This document shows positions 7,751 to 13,656 of a DNA stretch of 16,959 nt, one piece after another. Source of the stretch: Coriobacteriales bacterium (GTDB taxonomy: Bacteria; Actinomycetota; Coriobacteriia; Coriobacteriales; UBA8131); the NCBI GenBank assembly GCA_031267175.1, contig JAIRZP010000200.1, positions 1 to 16,959 of the forward strand, in the 5' to 3' direction. The notes under the pieces were generated by a model that saw nothing but the letters and a program-made list of their open reading frames with translations, was not told the DNA's origin and did not search any database. Both the position numbers and the translations under genes were made by a program. Each line of letters opens with the position of its first letter. Within the stretch, counting starts at the first letter, position 1.

Positions 7751-7895
7751 CGAAGCCTCGCGCAGGCAGCGCCTCGCGCAGAATATTTGTTCTCTGGCAA
7801 GGCGGCAAGCGAGCACCGCAGGCAAGCGTATATGAATACGTGGCTGAGGAGCGCAGCGCAGCCAACGCAGCCAGAGGGCAAATAGGCAAGCGAGG
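7751..7895. repeat. Structured, repeat-bearing spacer between tRNA-Tyr and tRNA-Thr
   Basis: This spacer is unusually long for a tRNA cluster. It begins with a 16-base near-tandem duplication: GCCTCGCGCAG at 7755-7765 and again at 7771-7781. A long imperfect hairpin follows, closed by CTCTGGC (7792-7798) with GCCAGAG (7870-7876) and capped by CGTAT-ATGA-ATACG (7827-7840). GGCAAGCG occurs three times (7804, 7821, 7885), twice as the longer GGCAAGCGAG. The look is that of a multi-copy intergenic element, but copy number is not visible here. It could also affect processing of the tRNA precursor. Confidence 0.5.
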
Positions 7896-7973
<78 letters not shown>

Positions 7974-7992
7974 ACATCCACGAGTTATTTTT

Positions 7993-8069
7993 GGCGGTGT
8001 AGCTCAGTTGTTCAGAGCACACGGTTCATACCCGTGGCGTCACTGGTTCAAATCCAGTCACCGCTACCA
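7993..8069 (+). tRNA. tRNA-Met (CAT), elongator type
   Basis: A 77-base tRNA. The acceptor GGCGGTG pairs with CACCGCT (G1-U72), then A and CCA. The anticodon arm CACGG-TTCATAC-CCGTG gives CAT. The three G-C pairs that mark initiator tRNA at the loop-proximal end of the anticodon stem are absent, so elongator Met is preferred; a lysidine-modified Ile tRNA is the other choice for CAT. The D loop AGTTGTTCA has a single G where nearly all tRNAs have GG. Confidence 0.92.
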
Positions 8070-8153
8070 CAGAACATTGCGCGCGCAGGCGCGCCCGATT
8101 GATGCAGAAGGCATCAACCCATGCGCGTTATGCGCCTGATTAAGGAGGAAACA
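8070..8153 (+). promoter_or_regulatory. tuf leader with two stem-loops
   Basis: Between tRNA-Met and tuf, GCGCGC (8079-8084) can pair with 8089-8094, and TTGATGC (8099-8105) pairs with GCATCAA (8111-8117) around AGAAG. The tuf ribosome binding site AAGGAGGA lies at 8142-8149. No separate promoter is evident, so tuf is probably read from the tRNA promoter, and the hairpins may protect the processed mRNA end. Confidence 0.45.
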
Positions 8154-9338
8154 ATGGCAAAGCAGAAGTTTGAACGCACAAAGCCGCACGTCAACATCGG
8201 TACCATCGGCCACGTTGACCACGGCAAGACAACCTTGACCGCCGCTATCTCCAAGACCCTGGCAACCAAGGGTCTGGCGGATTACACGGCCTTTGAGGAG
8301 ATCGACAAGGCTCCCGAGGAGCGTGAGCGCGGCATTACCATCTCCATCGCTCACATTGAGTACGAGTCCGAGACCCGGCACTATGCCCACGTGGACTGTC
8401 CGGGACACGCCGACTACGTCAAGAACATGATTACCGGTGCCGCACAGATGGACGGTGCCATTCTCGTCATCGCCGCCACCGACGGCCCCATGGCCCAGAC
8501 CCGCGAGCACATCCTGCTCGCCAACCAGGTAGGCGTGGACTACATCGTCGTCTTCCTCAACAAGGTGGATATGGTAGACGACGAGGAGCTGCTCGAACTG
8601 GTTGAGATGGAGGTTCGCGAGCTGCTCTCCACCTATGATTTTCCGGGCGACGACACCCCCGTCATCCGCGGCTCCGCACTCAAGGCCCTTGAGGGAGACG
8701 AGGAAGCCCAAAAGGCCATCTGGGAGCTTATCGACGCGGTTGATGAGTACATCCCCACCCCCGAGCGCGACAACGAAAAGCCCTTCCTCATGGCCGTTGA
8801 GGACGTCTTTACCATCACCGGCCGCGGCACGGTTGCCACGGGCCGTATCGAGCGCGGCGTCATCCACATCAACGACGATGTCGAGATCATCGGCATCAAG
8901 GAGACCCAGAAGACGGTCTGTACCGGTGTTGAGATGTTCCGCAAGATTCTCGACCAGGGAGAGGCCGGCGACAACGTAGGCATCCTGCTGCGCGGCATCA
9001 AGCGCGAGGAGATCCTCCGTGGTCAGGTGCTCTGCAAGCCCGGTAGCGTTACCCCGCACACCGAGTTTGAGGGCCAGGTCTACATCCTCAAGAAGGAGGA
9101 AGGCGGCCGTCATACCCCGTTCTTTGACGGGTATCGTCCGCAGTTCTACTTCCGTACCACCGATGTTACCGGTGTGGCCCACCTGCCAGAAGGCACCGAA
9201 ATGGTCATGCCGGGCGACAACGTGCTCATCACGGGTGAGCTCATTGCCCCTATTGCCATGGAGGAAAGCCTGCGCTTTGCCATTCGTGAGGGTGGCCGCA
9301 CCGTTGGTTCCGGGCGGGTCACCAAGATTATCAAGTAG
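8154..9338 (+). CDS. tuf: Translation elongation factor Tu
   Basis: The 394-residue GTPase that brings aminoacyl-tRNA to the ribosome. The GTP-binding motifs are all present: GHVDHGKT (G1), RGITI (G2), DCPGHADY (G3), NKVDM (G4) and GSALKAL (G5). Domains 2 and 3 follow, with FTITGRGTVATGRIERG, GILLRGIKREE and the terminal GGRTVGSGRVTKII. The start ATG at 8154 is fixed by the strong AAGGAGGA five bases upstream; a longer in-frame reading from 8121 lacks support. It follows three tRNA genes, a common arrangement. The usual str-operon partners (rpsL, rpsG, fusA) are not next to it. Confidence 0.99.
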   Translation: MAKQKFERTKPHVNIGTIGHVDHGKTTLTAAISKTLATKGLADYTAFEEIDKAPEERERGITISIAHIEYESETRHYAHVDCPGHADYVKNMITGAAQMDGAILVIAATDGPMAQTREHILLANQVGVDYIVVFLNKVDMVDDEELLELVEMEVRELLSTYDFPGDDTPVIRGSALKALEGDEEAQKAIWELIDAVDEYIPTPERDNEKPFLMAVEDVFTITGRGTVATGRIERGVIHINDDVEIIGIKETQKTVCTGVEMFRKILDQGEAGDNVGILLRGIKREEILRGQVLCKPGSVTPHTEFEGQVYILKKEEGGRHTPFFDGYRPQFYFRTTDVTGVAHLPEGTEMVMPGDNVLITGELIAPIAMEESLRFAIREGGRTVGSGRVTKIIK

Positions 9339-9547
9339 GTTTTGTATCCCTTTGCTGGCAAGTCAGCTGCTATCTGAAGCTGGCTTGCCGGCAAGCCGCC
9401 TGAGTGCCGGGCAGCTTGTTGGGCCAAAAGCCCGGAGTTTCAGGCATCAGGAGCGGTTTTCACTGTAAGGTTTTGTACCTTGGCCGTGCACGTGGCTGCG
9501 CCGTAGCTTTGGCGTGGCAGGAAGCGGACAGGGCCAGAGGAGGTTTT
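9339..9547 (+). other. tuf-rpmG spacer with strong stem-loops
   Basis: Two structures are clear. GCTGGCAAG (9354-9362) pairs with CTTGCCGGC (9384-9392) and continues inside as CAGCT/AGCTG. CCGGGC (9407-9412) pairs with GCCCGG (9430-9435), with GGGC-CAAAA-GCCC nested at 9421-9433. CTTGCCGGCAAG (9384-9395) is also a palindrome by itself, so the folds compete. No solid T-run follows, so they may attenuate transcription or stabilise the 3' end of tuf mRNA rather than stop transcription fully. GGTTTTGTA occurs at both 9338 and 9469. Confidence 0.45.
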
Positions 9548-9697
9548 ATGCGAACACTGGTGACGTTGGCTTGCGAAGACTGCAAACGTCGGAACTATAC
9601 AACCAAGAAGAATAAACAGAGTAACCCTGAGCGCATCGAGTTCAAAAAGTACTGTAAATGGTGCAAGGGTCATACCCTGCACAAGGAAACCAGGTAG
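9548..9697 (+). CDS. rpmG: Ribosomal protein L33, zinc-ribbon type
   Basis: A 49-residue component of the 50S subunit, close to the usual length. Four cysteines in two CxxC pairs (CEDC at 9-12 and CKWC at 36-39) mark the zinc-binding (C+) form. RNYTTKKNKQSNPERIEFKK is the typical family core. ATG at 9548 follows AGAGGAGG (9536-9543); the longer frame upstream has no such site. It sits before tRNA-Trp, secE and nusG, a well-known order in many bacteria. Confidence 0.97.
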   Translation: MRTLVTLACEDCKRRNYTTKKNKQSNPERIEFKKYCKWCKGHTLHKETR

Positions 9698-9706
9698 AAC
9701 CAGCAC

Positions 9707-9782
9707 AGGCCAGTAGCTCCAATGGTAGAGCGGCGGTCTCCAAAACCGTTTGTTGGGGGTTCGAGTCCCTCCTGGCCTGCCA
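9707..9782 (+). tRNA. tRNA-Trp (CCA)
   Basis: A 76-base tRNA. The acceptor AGGCCAG pairs with CTGGCCT, discriminator G, encoded CCA. The anticodon arm GCGGT-CTCCAAA-ACCGT gives CCA. It starts 9 bases after the rpmG stop and ends 26 bases before secE, so it is cut from a shared transcript. Confidence 0.97.
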
Positions 9783-9808
9783 CACTACATGATATCGACG
9801 GGAAGACG

Positions 9809-10468
9809 ATGGCACATAAGAAAAAGAGAAAAGCCAATAGACCAAGGCCCGCAGCCAATCCTGCCGCCTCAGAAAAGAACAGCCAGGCACCAAGGCTGGA
9901 ATCTGAGGATGCGGAGATAGGGGAGGGCTCTGCTTCCCAACTCCAGAAACCAGCCAAGGATTCCGTCAAAGACTCCAACAAAGACTCCAACAAGGCCAAG
10001 GAGAAGGGCAAAGAAAAGGCCGTTGTCAACAAGTCTCAGGCGCGAGCCAGGGATCCTAAAAAGGCTGCCAAAAAGCCCAACATCTTCCGGCGCGCCATAG
10101 AGTACTTCAAGCAGGTGCGGCTGGAGATAAAGCGGACCACCTGGCCCACCGGGAACGAAGTCCTTAACATGACCATCATCGTTATCGTGGCGCTGCTCTT
10201 CTTTGGCGTGTTCATCTTTGTCATCGACCTCATAATGGTAGAGCTTATCAAGCTCTACAGCGCGCTGGTTCCCGATGCGTCGGTTGTGGATCCCAGCCTG
10301 GTAGACACGGGCGCGGTCGATACCGGTGCAGTGGATACCGGTGCGGCGGACCTTGACGCTGCCGATGTTACCGACGGCGCAGGGGAGACCGAGGTGCCCG
10401 TCGGCGAAGCAGATGCCGAGACTCCAAGCACAGATTCCGACGCAGACAGGTCCAATGGCGGTGAGTAA
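9809..10468 (+). CDS. secE: SecE subunit of the SecYEG translocase with long terminal extensions
   Basis: The 219-residue clamp subunit of the protein export channel. The conserved part is only about 94-150: FRRAIEYFKQVRLEIKRTTW, WPTGNEV, then one membrane helix (about 119-145). It is preceded by about 90 residues of Lys/Ala/Ser/Asp-rich, probably disordered sequence. After the helix comes a 66-residue tail (154-219) with 18 acidic and one basic residue, including a VDTGA triplicate (165-179). Typical single-helix SecE proteins end soon after the helix. With the usual topology the tail would be outside the cytoplasm. ATG at 9809 is used; GGGAAG lies just upstream. nusG follows after two bases. 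Confidence 0.95.
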   Translation: MAHKKKRKANRPRPAANPAASEKNSQAPRLESEDAEIGEGSASQLQKPAKDSVKDSNKDSNKAKEKGKEKAVVNKSQARARDPKKAAKKPNIFRRAIEYFKQVRLEIKRTTWPTGNEVLNMTIIVIVALLFFGVFIFVIDLIMVELIKLYSALVPDASVVDPSLVDTGAVDTGAVDTGAADLDAADVTDGAGETEVPVGEADAETPSTDSDADRSNGGE

Positions 10469-10470
10469 AA

Positions 10471-11001
10471 TTGGCTAAGAAATGGTACGTACTGCATACT
10501 TACAGCGGCTACGAAAACAAGGTCAAGCGTAATATCGAGCACCGCGTAGAGGCGCTCGGCGTTGAGGGAAAGATATTCGACATCCAGATCCCCTCAGAAG
10601 AAGTGGTGGAAATCAAGGAAGGCGGCCGCAGGGTCACCTCAGACAAGAAGATATTTCCCGGCTATGTACTGGTGCGCATGGAGCTCGACGATGCTTCCTG
10701 GAACGTGGTGCGCAACACCCCTGGCGTCACGGGATTCGTGGGTGCCCAGGGCAAGCCCTCCCCGCTTTCTCGCGAGGAATTCAATAAGATAATGAAACAC
10801 ACCGACCCCGCCGCGCCCAAGAAGACCTCTTCAAGCCTCGGCGTAGGGATGAATGTCAAGGTCGTCTCCGGAGCGCTCGTAGAGTTTGACGGCACGATTT
10901 CTGAGGTCAATCCGGAAGCGGGCAAAATCAAGGTGCTGGTATCCATCTTTGGACGCGAGACACCGGTTGAATTGAGCTATGACCAGGTTACGCGTTTGTA
11001 A
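10471..11001 (+). CDS. nusG: Transcription termination/antitermination protein NusG
   Basis: A 176-residue factor that binds RNA polymerase and links it to ribosomes or Rho. The NGN domain covers about 3-110 (KKWYVLHTYSGYENKVKRNI, IFPGYVLVRM, VRNTPGVTGFVG). The KOW domain follows at about 122-172 (GVGMNVKVVSGALVEFDGTI). The start is TTG at 10471, since the only nearby ATG is out of frame; GGCGGTGAG at the end of secE serves as ribosome binding site. Translation is probably coupled to secE. Length matches the short, standard form. Confidence 0.98.
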   Translation: MAKKWYVLHTYSGYENKVKRNIEHRVEALGVEGKIFDIQIPSEEVVEIKEGGRRVTSDKKIFPGYVLVRMELDDASWNVVRNTPGVTGFVGAQGKPSPLSREEFNKIMKHTDPAAPKKTSSSLGVGMNVKVVSGALVEFDGTISEVNPEAGKIKVLVSIFGRETPVELSYDQVTRL

Positions 11002-11079
11002 TTCTGTGTGAGGCCGATGCCCGGCGTCTGCTAAACGCCTGGGAGCTTCTCATCGGTTAATAGGTTCCTGTAAGTCCCC
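11002..11079 (+). promoter_or_regulatory. Structured leader upstream of rplK, possible L1 autoregulation site
   Basis: CCGATG (11013-11018) pairs with CATCGG (11051-11056). Inside it, CCCGGCGT pairs with ACGCCTGGG with one bulged T. GATG and GGGAG motifs occur across the internal loop region, loosely like the L1 binding site in 23S rRNA and L11-L1 mRNA leaders. That match is by memory and should be treated as a hypothesis. A weak TACACT -10-like hexamer lies at 11091-11096. Confidence 0.35.
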
Positions 11080-11104
11080 GTACGTACAGATACACTGTAC
11101 GTAC
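11080..11104. promoter_or_regulatory. Perfect 10-bp inverted repeat before rplK
   Basis: GTACGTACAG (11080-11089) and CTGTACGTAC (11095-11104) are exact reverse complements with a 5-base spacer. The repeat ends 24 bases before the rplK ATG, directly ahead of the GAGGAGAG ribosome binding site (11116-11123). As RNA it would be a stable hairpin; as DNA it could be an operator. No T-run follows, so it is not a normal terminator. Confidence 0.55.
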
Positions 11105-11128
11105 ACTATGCGATAGAGGAGAGCAGAC

Positions 11129-11674
11129 ATGGCTCCCAAAAAAAATGTGGCTGGTTATATAAAACTACAGATTCCCGCGGGAGGTGCCACTCCTGCTCCG
11201 CCGGTTGGCCCCGCGCTTGGTGCCAAGGGCGTCAACATCATGCAGTTCTGCCAGGCTTTTAACGCCGCCACACAGGATAAGGGCAGCACCATCATCCCGG
11301 TCGTGATTACCGTGTATGAGGACAAGTCCTTTGATTTCATCACCAAGACCCCTCCGGCCGCGGTTCTCATCAAGGAGGCACTGGGCCTGGAGAGTGGCTC
11401 CGGCGAGCCGCATCTCAGCAAAGTGGGGGAGCTCAGCCACGAGCAGCTCCGCTCCATCGCCGAGATCAAGATGCCCGATCTCAATGCCAACGATATTGAG
11501 GCGGCCATGAAGGTTGTCCAGGGCACCGCCCGCTCCATGGGTGTGCGTGTCGAGGGTGTTGCCGACACCGGCGTCTATAAGGCCAAGATGAAGGCACCGG
11601 TCCTCGCGGAACAGCAGGTAGACGAGGCAAAGGAGCAGGCTCAGACCGACGAGTTCGTCGAAGCATCATCATAA
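11129..11674 (+). CDS. rplK: Ribosomal protein L11 with C-terminal extension
   Basis: The 50S GTPase-centre protein. The core matches the family throughout: YIKLQIPAGGATPAPPVGPA, LGAKGVNIMQFCQAFN, FITKTPPAAVLIKEA and the C-terminal RNA-binding part up to ARSMGVRVEG (about 143). The normal protein stops near there at about 141 residues. Here it runs on for about 37 residues (145-181), rich in Ala, Glu, Gln and Asp, ending in VEASS. ATG at 11129 has GAGGAGAG upstream. rplA follows 61 bases later, with a small GGGTC/GACCC hairpin (11685-11699) between them. Confidence 0.98.
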   Translation: MAPKKNVAGYIKLQIPAGGATPAPPVGPALGAKGVNIMQFCQAFNAATQDKGSTIIPVVITVYEDKSFDFITKTPPAAVLIKEALGLESGSGEPHLSKVGELSHEQLRSIAEIKMPDLNANDIEAAMKVVQGTARSMGVRVEGVADTGVYKAKMKAPVLAEQQVDEAKEQAQTDEFVEASS

Positions 11675-11735
11675 GGGTGTAGGAGGGTCGGCATGACCCG
11701 CATAACTACGAACCTTGAGAAAGAGAGGACTACTC

Positions 11736-12461
11736 ATGCCAAAGCTCACAAAAACACGCAAGACCCAGATCGTACAGATCGACAAAACGGCGCACTACGC
11801 CCCCATGGCGGCAACCCGTCTGCTCAAGGAACTCGCGAGCGCCCGGTTTGACGAGACCGTAGAGGTGCATATCCGCCTGGGCATCGATACCCGTCAGGCC
11901 GACCAGCAGGTGCGTGGCTCCATCTCACTCCCCAATGGCACGGGCAAGGAGGTACGCGTGGCCGTCTTTGCCGAAAGCGACAAGGCCCGTGAGGCCGAGG
12001 AGGCAGGGGCGGACTTCGTTGGTTCCGACGACCTGGTTGCCCAGATTCAGGGCGGCATGCTCGACTTTGATGCCACCGTGGCCACTCCCGACCAGATGAG
12101 CAAGGTGGGCAAGCTCGGCAGGATTCTCGGTACCCGTGGCCTCATGCCCAATCCCAAGCTCGGTACTGTCACCAATGATGTGGCCAGGATAGTCAGCGAG
12201 CTCAAGGCGGGCCGCGTAGAGTATCGTGCCGACCGCTACGGCATCTGCCACGTGCCCATCGGCAAGGTAAGCTTTGCACCGGAGAAGCTGGTTGAGAACT
12301 ATGGGGCCCTCCTCGATGAGATACTGCGCGTCAAGCCGGCCGCTGCCAAGGGCCGCTACCTCAAGTCCATCACCCTGGCCTCAACCATGAGCCCCGGTAT
12401 CCCCGTGGACACGTCCATCGTGCGCGATTATCTGGCCGAGGAAGAAGAAGCTGTAGAGTAA
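11736..12461 (+). CDS. rplA: Ribosomal protein L1
   Basis: A 241-residue protein of the 50S stalk at the tRNA exit side, which in many bacteria also represses its own L11-L1 mRNA. Family features include SARFDETVEVHIRLGIDTRQ, the signature region GRILGTRGLMPNPKLGTV and the closing KSITLASTMSPGIPVD. ATG at 11736 is preceded by AGAGAGGA at 11721-11728. The end is slightly longer and acidic (EEEEAVE). The genes that commonly follow, rplJ and rplL, are not found in the sequence downstream. Confidence 0.98.
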   Translation: MPKLTKTRKTQIVQIDKTAHYAPMAATRLLKELASARFDETVEVHIRLGIDTRQADQQVRGSISLPNGTGKEVRVAVFAESDKAREAEEAGADFVGSDDLVAQIQGGMLDFDATVATPDQMSKVGKLGRILGTRGLMPNPKLGTVTNDVARIVSELKAGRVEYRADRYGICHVPIGKVSFAPEKLVENYGALLDEILRVKPAAAKGRYLKSITLASTMSPGIPVDTSIVRDYLAEEEEAVE

Positions 12462-12550
12462 GGCGTTCCTCAACCACGATTAGCGGAAGTGGACGACCTT
12501 GCCTGACGACCTTGCCCGGTCTGCTCCCTTTAAGTTTTCCATCCCTGCCC

Positions 12551-12578
12551 TTCAAGCTTCGCGAAGGTATGCTAAAGT
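12551..12578 (+). promoter_or_regulatory. Candidate extended -10 promoter
   Basis: TTCAAG (12551-12556), a 16-base spacer, and TAAAGT (12573-12578) preceded by TGC, which forms an extended -10 motif. Transcription would start near 12585, just before the structured leader and the small ORF. Confidence 0.4.
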
Positions 12579-12594
12579 ATCCCAAGGAAAGAAG

Positions 12595-12646
12595 CACTGG
12601 CTCGTGCTCTGTAAGGCTTGCACGGCAACCACCACACGGGCCAGTG
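12595..12646 (+). promoter_or_regulatory. Nested leader hairpin of unknown function
   Basis: CACTGGC (12595-12601) pairs with GCCAGTG (12640-12646). Inside, CGTGC (12603-12607) pairs with GCACG (12620-12624), leaving an asymmetric 15-base stretch on the 3' side. It starts about ten bases after the predicted transcription start. It could be an L10-type leader remnant or another cis-acting RNA; no known class is recognised with confidence. Confidence 0.35.
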
Positions 12647-12698
12647 TCCCACAAACGGGTGCAACGCAACACAACAGGAAAGGCAGGTAAGGTACACG

Positions 12699-12764
12699 AT
12701 GTTAGATCTAAAGCAACAGGCCCCAAAGCCGGGGGGGGGGGGGGGGTCACTGCATAAGAACTAA
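12699..12764 (+). CDS. 21-residue ORF running through the poly-G tract
   Basis: ATG at 12699 has GCAGGTAAGG upstream with good spacing, better than any start of the following pilin gene. It reads MLDLKQQAPKP, then five Gly from the G tract, then SLHKN and a stop. The product resembles nothing recognised. Because the reading frame after the tract depends on the number of G, one G fewer would connect this start in frame to the pilin gene downstream. It may be a leader peptide, the true 5' end of the pilin gene in another phase, or chance. Confidence 0.35.
   Translation: MLDLKQQAPKPGGGGGSLHKN
12731..12746. repeat. Homopolymer of 16 G
   Basis: An uninterrupted run of 16 G, by far the longest single-base run in the window. 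Tracts of this length are prone to slippage and drive phase variation in several pathogens. It could also be a sequencing or assembly artefact, since poly-G is a known artefact of two-colour sequencing. Confidence 0.9.
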
Positions 12765-12825
12765 CCGCCCCGCCACGTACGGTGAGGACAAGCACTACAA
12801 CACCACACACCAACACCAAGAGGAT

Positions 12826-12854
12826 GCCGCAGGTCTGAGGACGGCGGTGTTTTT
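12826..12854 (+). terminator. Terminator-like hairpin before the pilin gene
   Basis: CCGC (12827-12830) pairs with GCGG (12844-12847), and GTC (12833-12835) pairs with GAC (12840-12842) around TGAG. Five T follow at 12850-12854. AACACC at 12812-12817 can instead pair with GGTGTT at 12846-12851, so two alternative folds exist, as in attenuators. It overlaps the GTG start proposed for the pilin ORF, so the two readings conflict. Confidence 0.4.
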
Positions 12855-13656
12855 GCATTCAGGCTCCGATGCTCCTGTCATAACCCCACCCCTTCCGTCA
12901 TTGCGAGGAGCGCAGCGACGCGGCAATCCAGATTCTGTTGCAAGAGCCCGGCAGGGCTTCACCCTCGTAGAACTCATCGTCGTCATCGTCATACTGGGCA
13001 TTCTCGCTGGCATAGCAGTGCCGGCACTCACCGGCTATATCGTCAAGTCAGAGGACCAACAATACATAGCAAAGGCACGGAACTATGCAGTAGCGATGCA
13101 CGCCGCGATAGACGAGGTCTATGCGAAGGGATTATTCGTGGATAGCTATGAAATGGATGGGTTTACTTTTGACGGTGGTTTTGACTATATTGAAAATAGC
13201 CTTACTTCCGCCTACGAGGTGAATGGCCTGAGTTACAACTCAAAGATTTGGAGTCCAGGCAGATTGTCAAGCTATACCAATGTGCCAGGCTATACCAATG
13301 ACAACTCACTCTATAAAGCATTCTTTGATTTTATGGGAGAAGAGCTCCCCTATGCTTACGGTAATGCCGGTGGGCAGGCCATACATTTAGTAGGTTCTTT
13401 AAACTCCACTGCTCTCAATGCTGACGGGTTTTGCTGGTTTTATACGCCGGAACAGATAAACAGCGGCAACGGTGGCGCCTATGCCGGTACTCCTTATATC
13501 GTTGTTACCTATAAATTAGATCGCTTCGACAATGAGATGCTTGATAATATTAACGCATGGGACATGGAAGTAATATGGTATACAAGTCTGTTAAAATACA
13601 ATTCCGATGCCGGTTATGAGGTCTATCACTTCAATTATAATGGTGCATACTGGTGA
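12847..13656 (+). CDS. Type IV pilin-like (prepilin) protein
   Basis: A class III signal peptide is clear: ...ARQG then FTLVELIVVIVILG, with cleavage after Gly37 and Glu at mature position 5. The hydrophobic helix runs on through ILAGIAVPALTGYI. The mature protein would be about 232 residues, long for a pseudopilin, with a Gly/Tyr/Asn-rich C-terminal domain and a single Cys. Start is uncertain. GTG at 12847 has GAGG at 12837-12840 but lies in a terminator-like hairpin. TTG at 12901 would give a normal 19-residue leader but has no ribosome binding site. The frame is open without stops back to 12712, across the G tract. Later codons are visibly AT-richer than the neighbours. No pilus assembly genes are in view, so it may be an orphan pilin or part of a scattered system. 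Confidence 0.75.
   Translation: MFLHSGSDAPVITPPLPSLRGAQRRGNPDSVARARQGFTLVELIVVIVILGILAGIAVPALTGYIVKSEDQQYIAKARNYAVAMHAAIDEVYAKGLFVDSYEMDGFTFDGGFDYIENSLTSAYEVNGLSYNSKIWSPGRLSSYTNVPGYTNDNSLYKAFFDFMGEELPYAYGNAGGQAIHLVGSLNSTALNADGFCWFYTPEQINSGNGGAYAGTPYIVVTYKLDRFDNEMLDNINAWDMEVIWYTSLLKYNSDAGYEVYHFNYNGAYW
12896..12929. repeat. REP-like palindromic repeat inside the prepilin leader
   Basis: The stretch CGTCATTGCGAGGAGC (12896-12911) continuing to CGGCAATCC resembles a very common bacterial intergenic repeat family (recognised from memory). ATTGC (12900-12904) pairs with GCAAT (12923-12927), and GCG (12910-12912) pairs with CGC (12919-12921). It is translated here as LRGAQRRGNPD just before the prepilin cleavage site, so it probably landed over or next to the original start of the pilin gene. 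Confidence 0.6.

Larger units (their letters stand above)
12462..12698 (+). other. Noncoding region after rplA: repeats, promoter and structured leader
   Basis: No convincing gene is seen here. It starts with a tandem repeat, GACGACCTTGCC at 12492-12503 and 12505-12516. A promoter candidate follows (12551-12578), then a two-part hairpin (12595-12646) and a ribosome binding site (12685-12692). Layout resembles the promoter and leader that normally precede rplJ-rplL, but those genes are absent. Confidence 0.4.

Noticed and set aside
7751..7895. CRISPR array
   Set aside because: Repeated words are short and unevenly spaced and there are no spacers or cas genes; it is a hairpin element.
7993..8069. 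Initiator tRNA-fMet
   Set aside because: The three G-C pairs of the initiator anticodon stem are missing, so elongator Met fits better.
8064..9182. Long minus-strand open frame opposite tuf
   Set aside because: It is a shadow of the highly conserved tuf gene caused by GC-rich codon bias; no family features.
12512..12757. 81-codon ORF ending just after the G tract
   Set aside because: Low-complexity product, no ribosome binding site, overlaps the leader hairpin; it uses the third frame of the tract.
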